60,000 nt of DNA from Owenia fusiformis (taxonomy: Eukaryota > Annelida > Polychaeta > Sabellida > Oweniidae), in the NCBI GenBank assembly GCA_903813345.2, contig CAIIXF020000006.1, positions 13,026,348 through 13,086,347 on the forward strand. The letters run 5' to 3'. Positions 56,401-60,000 of this stretch are shown in pieces. The translations under genes were made by a program, and so were the position numbers. Every line of letters starts with the position of its first letter. The first letter of the stretch is position 1. The notes under the pieces were generated by a model. That model did not search any database, was not told the origin of the DNA, and saw nothing but the letters and a program-made list of their open reading frames with translations.

Positions 56401-57129
56401 TAATTGCAAACTCTATTCTTCAATTCTTTCGGAAAAAGTTTTCCAGAAATACTCAATCTTTACATGATTTGTGGATCATATTGTCTGTCCCTATCTTCAG
56501 ATTTAATAGAATCTGTATGTTATGTTTCAGATCATCACTATAGGCTCATACGTGATTGCATCCTGCTTCTTCAGTGTCTACAGCATGGGGGTTGATACTC
56601 TCTTCATGTGCTTTTGTAAGTATTCTATTTTTAAAGCCTCTTGGTTCTCTTACACAGTTGAACTTAAAGCCCTGTGTATACTGTACTGGCAGGCAAATTG
56701 CGAGTGAAATGGCTTAATTGTTTGAAATAAACTAAAACATTTTCAGGGAAACTGATTGACAATCACATTCAAAAATTCCATATATCGTATCCAATATGGG
56801 AGTCACACAAAATATTTACTAAAATGAACAAAACAAAATGAAGAATGACAGACATTTAAAGTATTTTATGTAGAATGTTGAGTGATTGATATGAATGATT
56901 TTTTGGTACATGTACTGCAGCTGTAGTAGTGGAACCTATGCAAACAATTTAATATAAGATGCCCGCCAAATAAACTGTGTCTTGTGCTACATTTGCTATT
57001 TGTTTGTATATTTCAGTGGAAGACATAGAGAGACATGATGGGTCTCCCGAGAAGCCATACTACATGAGTAAAGAACTTATGAAGATTCTCGGCAAGAAAA
57101 ATAAGTTCCAAGACAAAAAGAAAGACTAA
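20409..57129 (+). CDS. SLC44A2-like: Choline transporter-like (SLC44/CTL) gene with four arrays of alternative exons
   Basis: A multi-pass plasma-membrane solute carrier of the CTL family (choline and related transport). Constant coding exons: 20409-20484, 30312-30360, 30958-31031, 31472-31550, 42672-42732, 43171-43309, 43642-43838, 48499-48598, 49105-49297, 52203-52429, 52677-52805, 53269-53338, 53758-53831, 54087-54157, 56531-56615, 57017-57129. Between them lie cassette arrays A (6), B (4), D (4) and E (2), described separately. One of each, e.g. A-B1-D1-E1, gives 731 aa, close to vertebrate CTL2. Hallmarks: RGCTD before TM1, GCPTPQ-ICVExCP in loop 1, TWLAF at TM4, [55 protein letters not shown] and LEDIERHDG. 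The TM order matches ten-helix CTL topology. The N-terminal intron is 9.8 kb and a second first exon lies at 29768. The A2/A4 subgroup cannot be resolved by eye. Confidence 0.95.
27188..27218 (+). CDS. Possible first exon 1c of SLC44-like gene
   Basis: ATG at 27188 encodes [10 protein letters not shown] and ends in phase 1 at AAAAA|GTAAGT, so it would splice in frame to the exon at 30312 (completing Arg, then EANKYDPN). It sits in a locally GC- and CpG-richer patch (about 26990-27180) that looks like a promoter/5' UTR island. The same frame is open back to a stop at 27086-27088. Weak evidence: short and without homology. Confidence 0.3.
29768..29852 (+). CDS. SLC44A2-like: SLC44-like alternative first exon 1b
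   Basis: ATG at 29768, 28 codons ([20 protein letters not shown] then RLIEKGEY), ending in phase 1 before GTAAAT, exactly compatible with the exon at 30312. It provides a different cytosolic N-terminus, basic then acidic, with no upstream acceptor needed. It lies only 0.5 kb before the first common exon, so it implies its own promoter. Confidence 0.7.
30312..30360 (+). CDS. SLC44A2-like: SLC44-like exon 2 (constant)
   Basis: Encodes [15 protein letters not shown]; KYDPxFxGPIxNRGCTD is the CTL family N-terminal signature, completed by the next exon. Phases 1 to 2. Confidence 0.94.
30361..30957 (+). other. Intron with inverted-repeat element
   Basis: About 30505-30672 is bounded by inverted repeats CATTTTCACGGGGGTAAAGC / GCTTTACCCCCGTGATTTTG. 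The interior is GC-rich relative to the intron and contains two GAGCTTGCTCGGCGGTA-like stretches. Probable MITE. Confidence 0.6.
30958..31031 (+). CDS. SLC44A2-like: SLC44-like exon 3 (constant, TM1)
   Basis: Begins with RGCTDIICC and encodes the hydrophobic stretch [18 protein letters not shown]1 of the transporter. Phases 2 to 1. Confidence 0.95.
31472..31550 (+). CDS. SLC44A2-like: SLC44-like exon 4 (constant, start of extracellular loop 1)
   Basis: Encodes [26 protein letters not shown], matching the family GDPxxLLYPTDxxGxxCG at the start of loop 1. Ends in phase 2 (GC|GTAAGT), and every A cassette begins with the one base that completes Ala. Confidence 0.95.
31551..32689 (+). other. Intron before cassette array A
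   Basis: 1.1 kb of AT-rich sequence with a TATATATTCATTTT duplication near 32083-32117. No extra cassette was recognised. Confidence 0.6.
32690..32777 (+). CDS. SLC44A2-like: Cassette A1 (extracellular loop 1)
   Basis: 88 nt, phase 2 to 0; encodes [20 protein letters not shown] then VVSGCPTAQ. Strong acceptor (ATTTTTTAG), donor GTAAAG. It is the only A copy with GCPTAQ instead of GCPTPQ. Confidence 0.93.
33053..33282. mobile_element. Possible MITE between cassettes A1 and A2
   Basis: A 230-bp segment bounded by 12-bp inverted ends GTACAGTAAAAC / GTTTTACTGTAC. ACAGTAAAACCT-like starts recur elsewhere in the window (for example 28876), which suggests a family. No clear target duplication. Confidence 0.45.
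33409..33496 (+). CDS. SLC44A2-like: Cassette A2
   Basis: 88 nt; encodes [20 protein letters not shown] then VLSGCPTPQ. Acceptor TTTTAACAG, donor GTATAG. Most of its codons differ synonymously from A1, so purifying selection on the protein is suggested. Confidence 0.93.
34404..34491 (+). CDS. SLC44A2-like: Cassette A3
   Basis: 88 nt; encodes [20 protein letters not shown] then VINGCPTPQ. Acceptor TGTTTTACAG, donor GTACCT. Confidence 0.93.
34763..34850 (+). CDS. SLC44A2-like: Cassette A4
   Basis: 88 nt; encodes [20 protein letters not shown] then VVNGCPTPQ. Acceptor CATTTCAG, donor GTATAA. It is only 271 bp after A3, the tightest spacing in the array. Confidence 0.93.
35330..35580. repeat. 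Degenerate minisatellite between A4 and A5
   Basis: About seven imperfect units of the form AAGGTTTTCCCATGGGAGAT followed by GAGCTCCAAC, roughly 35-40 bp each. It lies 60 bp before the acceptor of cassette A5. Confidence 0.8.
35640..35727 (+). CDS. SLC44A2-like: Cassette A5
   Basis: 88 nt; encodes [20 protein letters not shown] then VINGCPTPQ. Acceptor TATTTACAG, donor GTTTGA, the weakest donor of the array. Confidence 0.92.
35728..37988 (+). other. 2.3-kb intron between A5 and A6
   Basis: Longest gap in array A. I looked for further NLxFFDL...GCPTPQ copies on the plus strand and saw none. AT-rich with no recognised repeat. Confidence 0.6.
37989..38076 (+). CDS. SLC44A2-like: Cassette A6
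   Basis: 88 nt; encodes [20 protein letters not shown] then AIAGCPTPQ. Acceptor CTTTATTAG, donor GTATGC. The only copy with Pro at the position after the first Gly. Confidence 0.93.
38077..38933 (+). other. Intron between arrays A and B
   Basis: AT-rich. It contains an inverted pair around 38248-38522 (GGGTTCTCACCAGGAAATTT and CTAGTGAGAACCC), probably a small MITE. No exon was recognised. Confidence 0.5.
38934..39086 (+). CDS. SLC44A2-like: Cassette B1 (extracellular loop 1)
   Basis: 51 codons, phase 0-0. Starts [20 protein letters not shown], ends [14 protein letters not shown]. The CxxxCP start and xCxYxVNPxTxxK end are shared by all B copies; the middle varies in length and sequence. Donor GTTTGT. 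Confidence 0.93.
39095..39400. repeat. Three-unit tandem repeat (about 100 bp per unit) after cassette B1
   Basis: Units contain GCTTAGTAAGTCAGCTTTTA, AAGAAGCAAAAGTCAACAGT and TTTGTCAATGCTGCAGTGTA. A diverged fourth unit (GTCAGCTTTTAGCACC) appears after B2 at about 39642. This suggests that exon plus downstream intron were duplicated together. The open frame across it is a repeat artefact. Confidence 0.85.
39437..39577 (+). CDS. SLC44A2-like: Cassette B2
   Basis: 47 codons; starts [20 protein letters not shown] and ends [13 protein letters not shown]. It is closest to B1 (shared WYPQY), separated from it by 350 bp. Acceptor AATTTTTAG, donor GTTGGT. Confidence 0.93.
40189..40299 (+). CDS. SLC44A2-like: Cassette B3
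   Basis: 37 codons; starts [20 protein letters not shown] and ends [14 protein letters not shown]. The shortest B copy: the variable middle has lost 10-14 residues relative to B1/B2. Donor GTAGAC. Confidence 0.92.
40396..40561. mobile_element. MITE plus hairpin between B3 and B4
   Basis: 40396-40514 is bounded by roughly 36-bp imperfect inverted repeats (ACAGGGGTCCGTTTTTTGGA / inverse of ACAGGGGTTTGTTTTTGGTA). Directly beside it 40522-40561 is a hairpin with 11-bp perfect arms CATGGGCTCTA / TAGAGCCCATG. Confidence 0.7.
40970..41228 (+). repeat. Pyrimidine-rich degenerate repeat upstream of cassette B4
   Basis: Repeated CCTTTGATCCCTACCTGATC and CCCATATAACATTTAATCCC type blocks run for about 250 bp right up to the B4 acceptor (TCTACAG). 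The sense strand is very C/T-rich and contains many CTT/TCCC clusters of the sort bound by PTB-like splicing repressors. Confidence 0.75.
41230..41346 (+). CDS. SLC44A2-like: Cassette B4
   Basis: 39 codons; starts [20 protein letters not shown] and ends [14 protein letters not shown]. The middle has no WYPQY-like motif. Donor GTAGGC. Confidence 0.93.
41347..42671 (+). other. Intron with fold-back repeat after array B
   Basis: 1.3 kb. About 42241-42410 is an imperfect palindrome: TTGTAGACCTCTCC...GGTCAACCG near the left end matches the inverse of CGGTTGACCTCTGGAGAGGT at the right. The 41840-42080 segment (CTCGCATCTGATTGGTCAAT...GACGTCA) resembles a second repeat family, similar in style to 58190-58400. 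Confidence 0.6.
42672..42732 (+). CDS. SLC44A2-like: SLC44-like constant exon (loop 1)
   Basis: 20 codons, [20 protein letters not shown], phases 0 to 1. DxDCAAYxVxSxP is a CTL family loop-1 feature. Confidence 0.93.
43171..43309 (+). CDS. SLC44A2-like: SLC44-like constant exon (loop 1, glycosylation-rich)
   Basis: 45 complete codons with [17 protein letters not shown] and several N-x-T sites (NATI, NTTV) typical of an exposed loop. The donor GTGAGT was chosen over the earlier GTAGCT because only it keeps the frame into DGSYWLALFLN. Confidence 0.92.
43642..43838 (+). CDS. SLC44A2-like: SLC44-like constant exon (TM2-TM3)
   Basis: 65 codons, [20 protein letters not shown] then two hydrophobic segments ([20 protein letters not shown] and [15 protein letters not shown]) joined by RWIAGP. 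Phases 2 to 1. Confidence 0.95.
43839..44555 (+). other. Intron before array D
   Basis: 0.7 kb, AT-rich. No further D-type cassette seen. Confidence 0.6.
44556..44678 (+). CDS. SLC44A2-like: Cassette D1 (extracellular loop 2 to TM4 start)
   Basis: 41 residues, phase 1-1; starts [20 protein letters not shown] and ends [18 protein letters not shown] is the conserved entry to TM4 in this family, so D1 is the canonical form. Donor GTAAGA. Confidence 0.94.
45819..46055 (+). CDS. SLC44A2-like: Cassette D2 (long, four-cysteine loop 2)
   Basis: About 79 residues, phase 1-1; starts [20 protein letters not shown], homologous to the D1 start, then diverges to a Cys-containing region (C at EAC, GCL, DCS, LCV) ending [13 protein letters not shown]. 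It lacks TWLAF. N-glycosylation sequons (NTS, NGS, NLT) fit an extracellular location. Acceptor TTATTTCAG, donor GTAAGA. Confidence 0.87.
46587..46808 (+). CDS. SLC44A2-like: Cassette D3 (long, four-cysteine loop 2)
   Basis: About 74 residues, phase 1-1; starts [20 protein letters not shown] and ends [16 protein letters not shown]. It is paralogous to D2: shared CxxxPAIxF, four cysteines in the same order, and the C-x-V-x-N-G ending. Acceptor GCGTTTCAG, donor GTGAGT. Confidence 0.87.
47222..47325 (+). repeat. 33-bp tandem repeat just upstream of cassette D4 acceptor
   Basis: Four imperfect units of TTATTCTCTTGCTTAACTAA plus GGAC run to within about 20 bp of the acceptor. Each unit holds CUUAAC, a plausible branch-point sequence, and UUCUCUU, a PTB-type motif, so copies could compete as branch points. 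Confidence 0.8.
47341..47460 (+). CDS. SLC44A2-like: Cassette D4 (extracellular loop 2 to TM4 start)
   Basis: 40 residues, phase 1-1; starts [20 protein letters not shown] and ends [12 protein letters not shown], retaining the TWLxF TM4 entry as D1 does. Acceptor CCTCTCTCAG, donor GTAAGT. Confidence 0.93.
47461..48498 (+). other. Intron after array D
   Basis: 1.0 kb, AT-rich; no repeat or extra cassette recognised. Confidence 0.6.
48499..48598 (+). CDS. SLC44A2-like: SLC44-like constant exon (TM4)
   Basis: Encodes [20 protein letters not shown] followed by [13 protein letters not shown], which is TM4 and the conserved RxxIAIxLIKExSRA intracellular stretch. Phases 1 to 2. Confidence 0.95.
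49105..49297 (+). CDS. SLC44A2-like: SLC44-like constant exon (TM5 and loop 3 start)
   Basis: 64 codons, [20 protein letters not shown] then [13 protein letters not shown] and a hydrophilic loop with NAT and NST sequons. Phases 2 to 0. Confidence 0.94.
49489..49644. mobile_element. MITE, 'GGTCACATTTGCTC' family, copy 3
   Basis: The left end is TTAAGCCTCAGTCACATTTG; the right end is the inverse of TAAAGCCTCAGTCACATTTA. Interior TTTTATGCTGC is shared with copy 2. It lies in the intron that hosts the nested minus-strand gene. Confidence 0.78.
49731..50381 (-). CDS. GNAT-like gene exon 3 with stop
   Basis: Starts after TTCTTTAG with ESKVLRRTK and carries the whole second GNAT-like half; TAA at 49733-49731. 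The ATG at 50354 inside this exon is internal and not the gene start. Confidence 0.87.
   Translation of the reverse strand, partial: ESKVLRRTKMLSFKPDTTGITLNSVVKLPNMPHHCKLQDKTPIKIDYAKSDELMTIFEMFRDAKENGNRYDIHDFETYDHFVHKFQNAHIFFVKHSKTNAALMACVITPSHICRSQNPILSTGYTAFPKSESTPERDHIWNAIRLHSELSKALGYVGMLTEVSTRDTEMLEATIQHPVRRNMFKVVAEIPKMMFVKASGYVTGLILFSRNAEESKV
49731..51544 (-). CDS. Nested gene: tandem GNAT-like domain protein, 411 aa, three exons
   Basis: Lies wholly inside an SLC44-like intron on the opposite strand. Coding exons: 51544-51127, 50823-50657, 50381-49731; phases 1 and 0; GT-AG throughout; total 1236 nt. The protein is an internal duplication: residues about 31-190 and 238-398 align ([20 protein letters not shown] with [30 protein letters not shown] with MFKVVAEIP). 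Each half has the beta-alpha order and the N-x-x-x-LG-x-x-VVGRIP-like end of a GNAT acyltransferase. The acetyl-CoA P-loop (Q/RxxGxG/A) is imperfect: RNYGFH in the first half, no equivalent Gly in the second. Substrate unknown; the fold assignment is from pattern, not from a search. Confidence 0.85.
50657..50823 (-). CDS. GNAT-like gene exon 2
   Basis: Encodes [20 protein letters not shown] then [20 protein letters not shown], the C-terminal part of half 1. Ends MVDDCK before GTAAAT. Confidence 0.85.
51127..51544 (-). CDS. GNAT-like gene exon 1
   Basis: ATG at 51544 ([20 protein letters not shown]), 139 codons plus one base, donor GTATTT. Covers most of the first GNAT-like half. A possible acceptor (TTTATACAG) lies 7 bases before the ATG, so a 5' UTR intron may exist. 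Confidence 0.85.
51545..52202. other. Remaining part of host intron
   Basis: AT-rich; G-run near 51909-51916 and A/T-rich tract near 51930-51960. Promoter of the nested gene should lie here. No motif stands out. Confidence 0.5.
52203..52429 (+). CDS. SLC44A2-like: SLC44-like constant exon (TM6 and cytoplasmic loop)
   Basis: Encodes a TM helix [20 protein letters not shown] then [20 protein letters not shown], the most recognisable CTL signature. Phases 0 to 2. Confidence 0.96.
52677..52805 (+). CDS. SLC44A2-like: SLC44-like constant exon
   Basis: Encodes [20 protein letters not shown] then [20 protein letters not shown]; RYHxGSLAFG and EYLDxKLK are invariant in the family. Confidence 0.96.
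53269..53338 (+). CDS. SLC44A2-like: SLC44-like constant exon
   Basis: 23 codons, [23 protein letters not shown], the Cys-rich intracellular segment before a TM helix. Confidence 0.96.
53758..53831 (+). CDS. SLC44A2-like: SLC44-like constant exon
   Basis: Encodes [24 protein letters not shown], matching the invariant YGxNFCxSAxxAFxLLMRN. Confidence 0.96.
54087..54157 (+). CDS. SLC44A2-like: SLC44-like constant exon
   Basis: Encodes [24 protein letters not shown], matching family [20 protein letters not shown]. Ends in phase 1 before array E. Confidence 0.96.
54578..54672 (+). CDS. SLC44A2-like: Cassette E1 (last extracellular loop)
   Basis: 95 nt, phase 1 to 0; encodes [20 protein letters not shown] then [12 protein letters not shown]. 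It is equivalent to the family FFFF...LNYYWVPI segment and covers the end of one helix, the short outer loop and the start of the last helix. Confidence 0.93.
54673..55779 (+). other. Intron between cassettes E1 and E2
   Basis: 1.1 kb. An acceptor-like site (GGTTTACAG at about 55468) opens a short frame but hits a stop without a donor. No true cassette or repeat was recognised. Confidence 0.6.
55780..55862 (+). CDS. SLC44A2-like: Cassette E2 (last extracellular loop)
   Basis: 83 nt, phase 1 to 0; encodes [20 protein letters not shown] then NYYLTPVI, paralogous to E1 but four residues shorter with a changed loop. 83 and 95 nt are both not multiples of 3, so including both E1 and E2 would shift the frame. 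Donor GTGAGT. Confidence 0.92.
55893..56112. mobile_element. Possible MITE after cassette E2
   Basis: Short inverted ends ACAGTGGAACATTTAA / TTAACTAGTTCCACTGTA about 220 bp apart. The interior is AT-rich. Weak: only about 15 bp of terminal match. Confidence 0.4.
56531..56615 (+). CDS. SLC44A2-like: SLC44-like constant exon (last TM)
   Basis: 28 codons, [28 protein letters not shown], matching family GSYxIAxxFFSVYxMxVDTLFLCF. Confidence 0.96.
57017..57129 (+). CDS. SLC44A2-like: SLC44-like terminal exon
   Basis: Encodes [20 protein letters not shown] then a lysine-rich cytosolic tail ending DKKKD-stop (TAA 57127-57129). LEDxERNDG and PYxMSxxLxKIL are family features. Confidence 0.96.
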
Positions 57130-58114
57130 ATCAGGACTCAAATCTAGTCTATATTACAGGAAGATACATATCAGCATGAAGGCCTCATTGTATATGCCTC
57201 ATCTGAGGAACCCCATTTGTGAAGGCCCCTTAGTGAAGACTCCATTGTATAAATCTAATGTAGGCCTCATAATCAAGGCCTCGTGGTGGTTATAGTGAAG
57301 GACTTATTGTGTATATATAGACCCCACACCTGGTAAACCACAGTGAAGGCCCTGTAATGAAGCCCCACAGTGTTAGACCTATTAATGTACCTAGTAAGTA
57401 CTGTTATACCCAGGCTGCAGGCAGGCCATCCAGTACACTGCTTAGTAACATCCCGATAAAGATAGCGCTACTAGTATATATTTCTTAGAGCAAACCATGA
57501 TGAATCATTAGAAATATGGTGCCATGGCATTAATTCAATATTCAAGATTTTCAAAATAATCCATAGAATAATGATAATATACGAGTACATGTATTATGAT
57601 TTTTATGTGCTAAATGCTTTTACTATCAGCTGAAGTCCTTGAAACATTCCATGTAATGATCTGACAATTTTAATATATTATTTAAAGGATTATCTTAGTA
57701 GGATCATTATTGATATTGTTAAAATACTTAGAATAGGGCCAGGAATCTGTATTTTAAATACTTAAACCCTGTCCATTCACACGTTGATCAAACATTATAT
57801 ATCAATCCTAACAAATTGAGATACATGCAGATGTTTGCAATGAAAGTGCTTATGTTATCCAAAAATCACATGAGGCAAGCATTCTGAATAAGCTGTATAT
57901 TACAGCAAAAGCATATGTGCAAATATGGCTCATGTAAATGCTGTGTTTAATATGTTAAGAGATGTACTATAGGAGATTCTATATTTCATTCTGCATTTGC
58001 CAGGAGCAGTATTCAAACATCAGGTCATCTAATTGTGATCCTCATTTTATTTTCAATGTAATGTTATCCATTTCTGCTATCCATGTTATATTATGTTGCG
58101 TCCTACATGTTATA
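57130..58114 (+). other. SLC44-like 3' UTR and flank
   Basis: About 57150-57390 contains degenerate repeats of the form GAAGGCCTCATTGTA / GAAGGCCCC. No poly(A) signal could be fixed with confidence. Rest AT-rich. Confidence 0.5.
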
Positions 58115-58472
58115 CCACTCTAAGTCCAATTACAGTTGTATAACATGGGTCTATAACAACGATATACAGTGGAGAGTGGTATATCGTCATCGTATACACT
58201 CCACCGTATACACTCCAGCGTATACCACTGTAGAAGTGCATTCTGGGAACTAATGAATATTGACCGAAGAACGAGGTGTATGGTTTGCTACACGTGATTT
58301 CCTAGAATCAAGTGACGTCATAAATGGTTCCCACATGATTTGCTAGAATCAAGTGACGTCATAAATGGATCGAGATCAACATCGGCATTACTGAGTTGGC
58401 TACGGGATATTTTTATGGTTTTAATAATTGTTATGATTGTGTTTGAATCAACTGTAATTGAACTTAGAGTGG
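58115..58472. mobile_element. 358-bp MITE with 24-bp terminal inverted repeats
   Basis: Left end CCACTCTAAGTCCAATTACA, right end the inverse of CCACTCTAAGTTCAATTACA (24 bp, one mismatch). Inside, GATTTNCTAGAATCAAGTGA plus CGTCATAAATGG is repeated twice in tandem (58298-58367), each with a TGACGTCA core. Confidence 0.85.
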
Positions 58473-58482
58473 CATAATAAGA

Positions 58483-58618
58483 TTATATAATGGTTCAATA
58501 TCGTGCATTTTATACTCTCGTGAGAATATAATATATTCACTCGTTCGCTACGCTCACTTGTGAATATATATATACTCACTCGAGTATAAACACGATATAC
58601 AGAATGAACCATTATATA
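58483..58618. mobile_element. 136-bp palindromic element abutting the previous MITE
   Basis: Ends TTATATAATGGTTCAATATC and its inverse (GAACCATTATATAA); the middle TTCACTCGTTCGCTACGCTC is CpG-rich. It sits 10 bp from the right end of the 58115-58472 element. Confidence 0.75.
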
Positions 58619-59305
58619 ACCTCATATTATATATCAGAGTAAGATAATATTCCAGATAGGGGTAATTATTCTCCTATTGCGATAAAACTGTTGATACAAT
58701 CCTTTAAAAACCACAATTTCATGTTCTCTTTTCATGTAATCACACTATTCCTATAATCTTACCAAGAGGATTTGCATGTAAAACTTGTTCATGTCTTTTT
58801 ATTATGAGGCAAAAAGTGGGCCTTTGATTGTACATTTTAATTTGTAAGATTCAATTACTCAATTTTAAAGTATGTTTGTGGGGTAGCTAATGTGCTCACT
58901 GTACACAATTTTTGCTCTATTTTCTATATTTCTGTATAAGTTAGAACGATATTATAAAAAGAACAATCAATTAAAATGCTTCCCATGAGATGTTAATATG
59001 AAAATATTAATATGATAGATGTTATAATTATTATATGTTTATATTTGTACAGGTTGAGTCAAAAAGTTGTCAGTTTGCATACTCGTAGTAATATTTTCAA
59101 ACATGTGATTTCAATTTTATGACCCACTCTGTATAACTAGATATTATACATTGACTTGCTCAATAGCTCCAGGATTTGATATTTAATATTCTTTACCAAA
59201 AGCATAAATATATACAGCTGATATTCTAGATTTATTTTATGGTCTCATCTTCAAGTAAGACCTGTCTATATTATTGATTGAAATACTTTGCAATATAGTT
59301 AAAGA
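58619..59305. other. Downstream AT-rich spacer
   Basis: No gene, RNA or repeat recognised. Confidence 0.6.
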
Positions 59306-59431
59306 TAGCCTTGCCCAAGTCGGTCTCTTTTACTTATCTTGATTTCTTGATTTCTATATAACTAAGCATAACATCAGCGAAAATGTATTGGATTGTACAA
59401 AGGGGTAATAATACCGACTTGGGCAAGGCTA
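59306..59431. mobile_element. 126-bp MITE with 9-bp target duplication
   Basis: Perfect 19-bp inverted repeats TAGCCTTGCCCAAGTCGGT, flanked by the 9-bp direct repeat AGTTAAAGA (59297-59305 and 59432-59440). Shares the TAGCCTTG terminus and 9-bp duplication size with 19734-19818. A MULE-type origin is inferred from these. Confidence 0.88.
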
Positions 59432-60000
59432 AGTTAAAGAGGCAGCAAAGATTTGCATTAAGAGTGACATTTTGAAAATTGTCACAATTTGTTTTTGCAA
59501 ACTGAACATATTTTCAGGACTATTTTCTGAAACTATATTTGATGAATCATTAATATACATTGATTATTAGTGTTTGAACCTTAAATTATTGCAATAATTC
59601 TGAAAATGACATTCTTCTCCTGTCTAATGAATTTAGATGTTGGACTTACAAATGTTTTTCAAATTTTGAAAAGTATAAGAGACACAGTGACATTTATACT
59701 CTCTATTTTTGCTGTCACTTTAAGAAGAGATTTTGTGTTCTAAACATTGTTGTGACGTCGGTCAGTTCAATTTATTGTATCAATGTTTATACAATATATT
59801 GATGTATATACAATATAAAGTAAATGATGTACATAATTCATAGTCTTGACAAAATATTTATATTGAATAATATGATTACATGTACATAACTCATCTATAA
59901 AAATTATCATTGATTAAAAGTGTAGTAACTAATGTTTTTATCAGAATTATGTTGACCGATCAATTTTATATGTTGTAATTTCTGTAGAATTATATTATGT
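59432..60000. other. Window end, AT-rich
   Basis: Apart from the 9-bp target duplicate at its start, no feature seen. Confidence 0.6.

Overview
This is eukaryotic, almost certainly invertebrate metazoan, nuclear DNA. It is AT-rich, every recognisable gene is split by GT-AG introns, several distinct fold-back elements and MITEs lie between exons, and the proteins are animal-type housekeeping enzymes. A lophotrochozoan such as a mollusc would fit the gene style, but the sequence alone does not settle the taxon.

Layout. (1) 1-5452, plus strand: the last four exons of a cytosolic glutamine synthetase (GLUL); its 5' end lies outside the window. (2) 5453-12453: gene-free spacer with a decayed IS630/mariner-like transposon, two 0.4-kb fold-back palindromes and two copies of a MITE family. 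(3) 12454-18922, minus strand: a complete ten-exon medium-chain acyl-CoA dehydrogenase (ACADM, 420 aa), whose first intron appears to be of the GC-AG class. (4) 18923-20408: divergent intergenic region with a duplicated segment carrying a nuclear-receptor-like motif. (5) 20409-57129, plus strand: one large SLC44/choline-transporter-like (CTL) gene of about 37 kb. (6) 49731-51544, minus strand: a three-exon gene nested in a CTL intron, encoding two tandem GNAT-like domains (411 aa). (7) 57130-60000: 3' flank with nested MITEs.

The notable system is the CTL gene. Sixteen of its exons fall into four tandem arrays of alternative cassettes: A (6 copies, 29 aa), B (4 copies, 37-51 aa), D (4 copies, about 40 or 75-79 aa) and E (2 copies, about 28-32 aa). 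Constant exons encode the cytoplasmic ends and the cores of most transmembrane helices. All four arrays map to extracellular loops or their membrane junctions: A and B to the large first loop, D to the second, E to the last. At least two alternative first exons also give different cytosolic N-termini. If one cassette is chosen per array, the locus can encode 6 x 4 x 4 x 2 = 192 transporter bodies, or 384 with two first exons. Every listed cassette is open, has matched splice sites and keeps the reading frame. This is a Dscam-like layout in a choline-transporter-like family, with diversity confined to the outward-facing surface. I know of no description of such a system, but I could not search.

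All coordinates were derived by reading splice sites and translating by eye. Frames were checked by requiring every exon length to fit its phases. No alignment, expression or database search was run.
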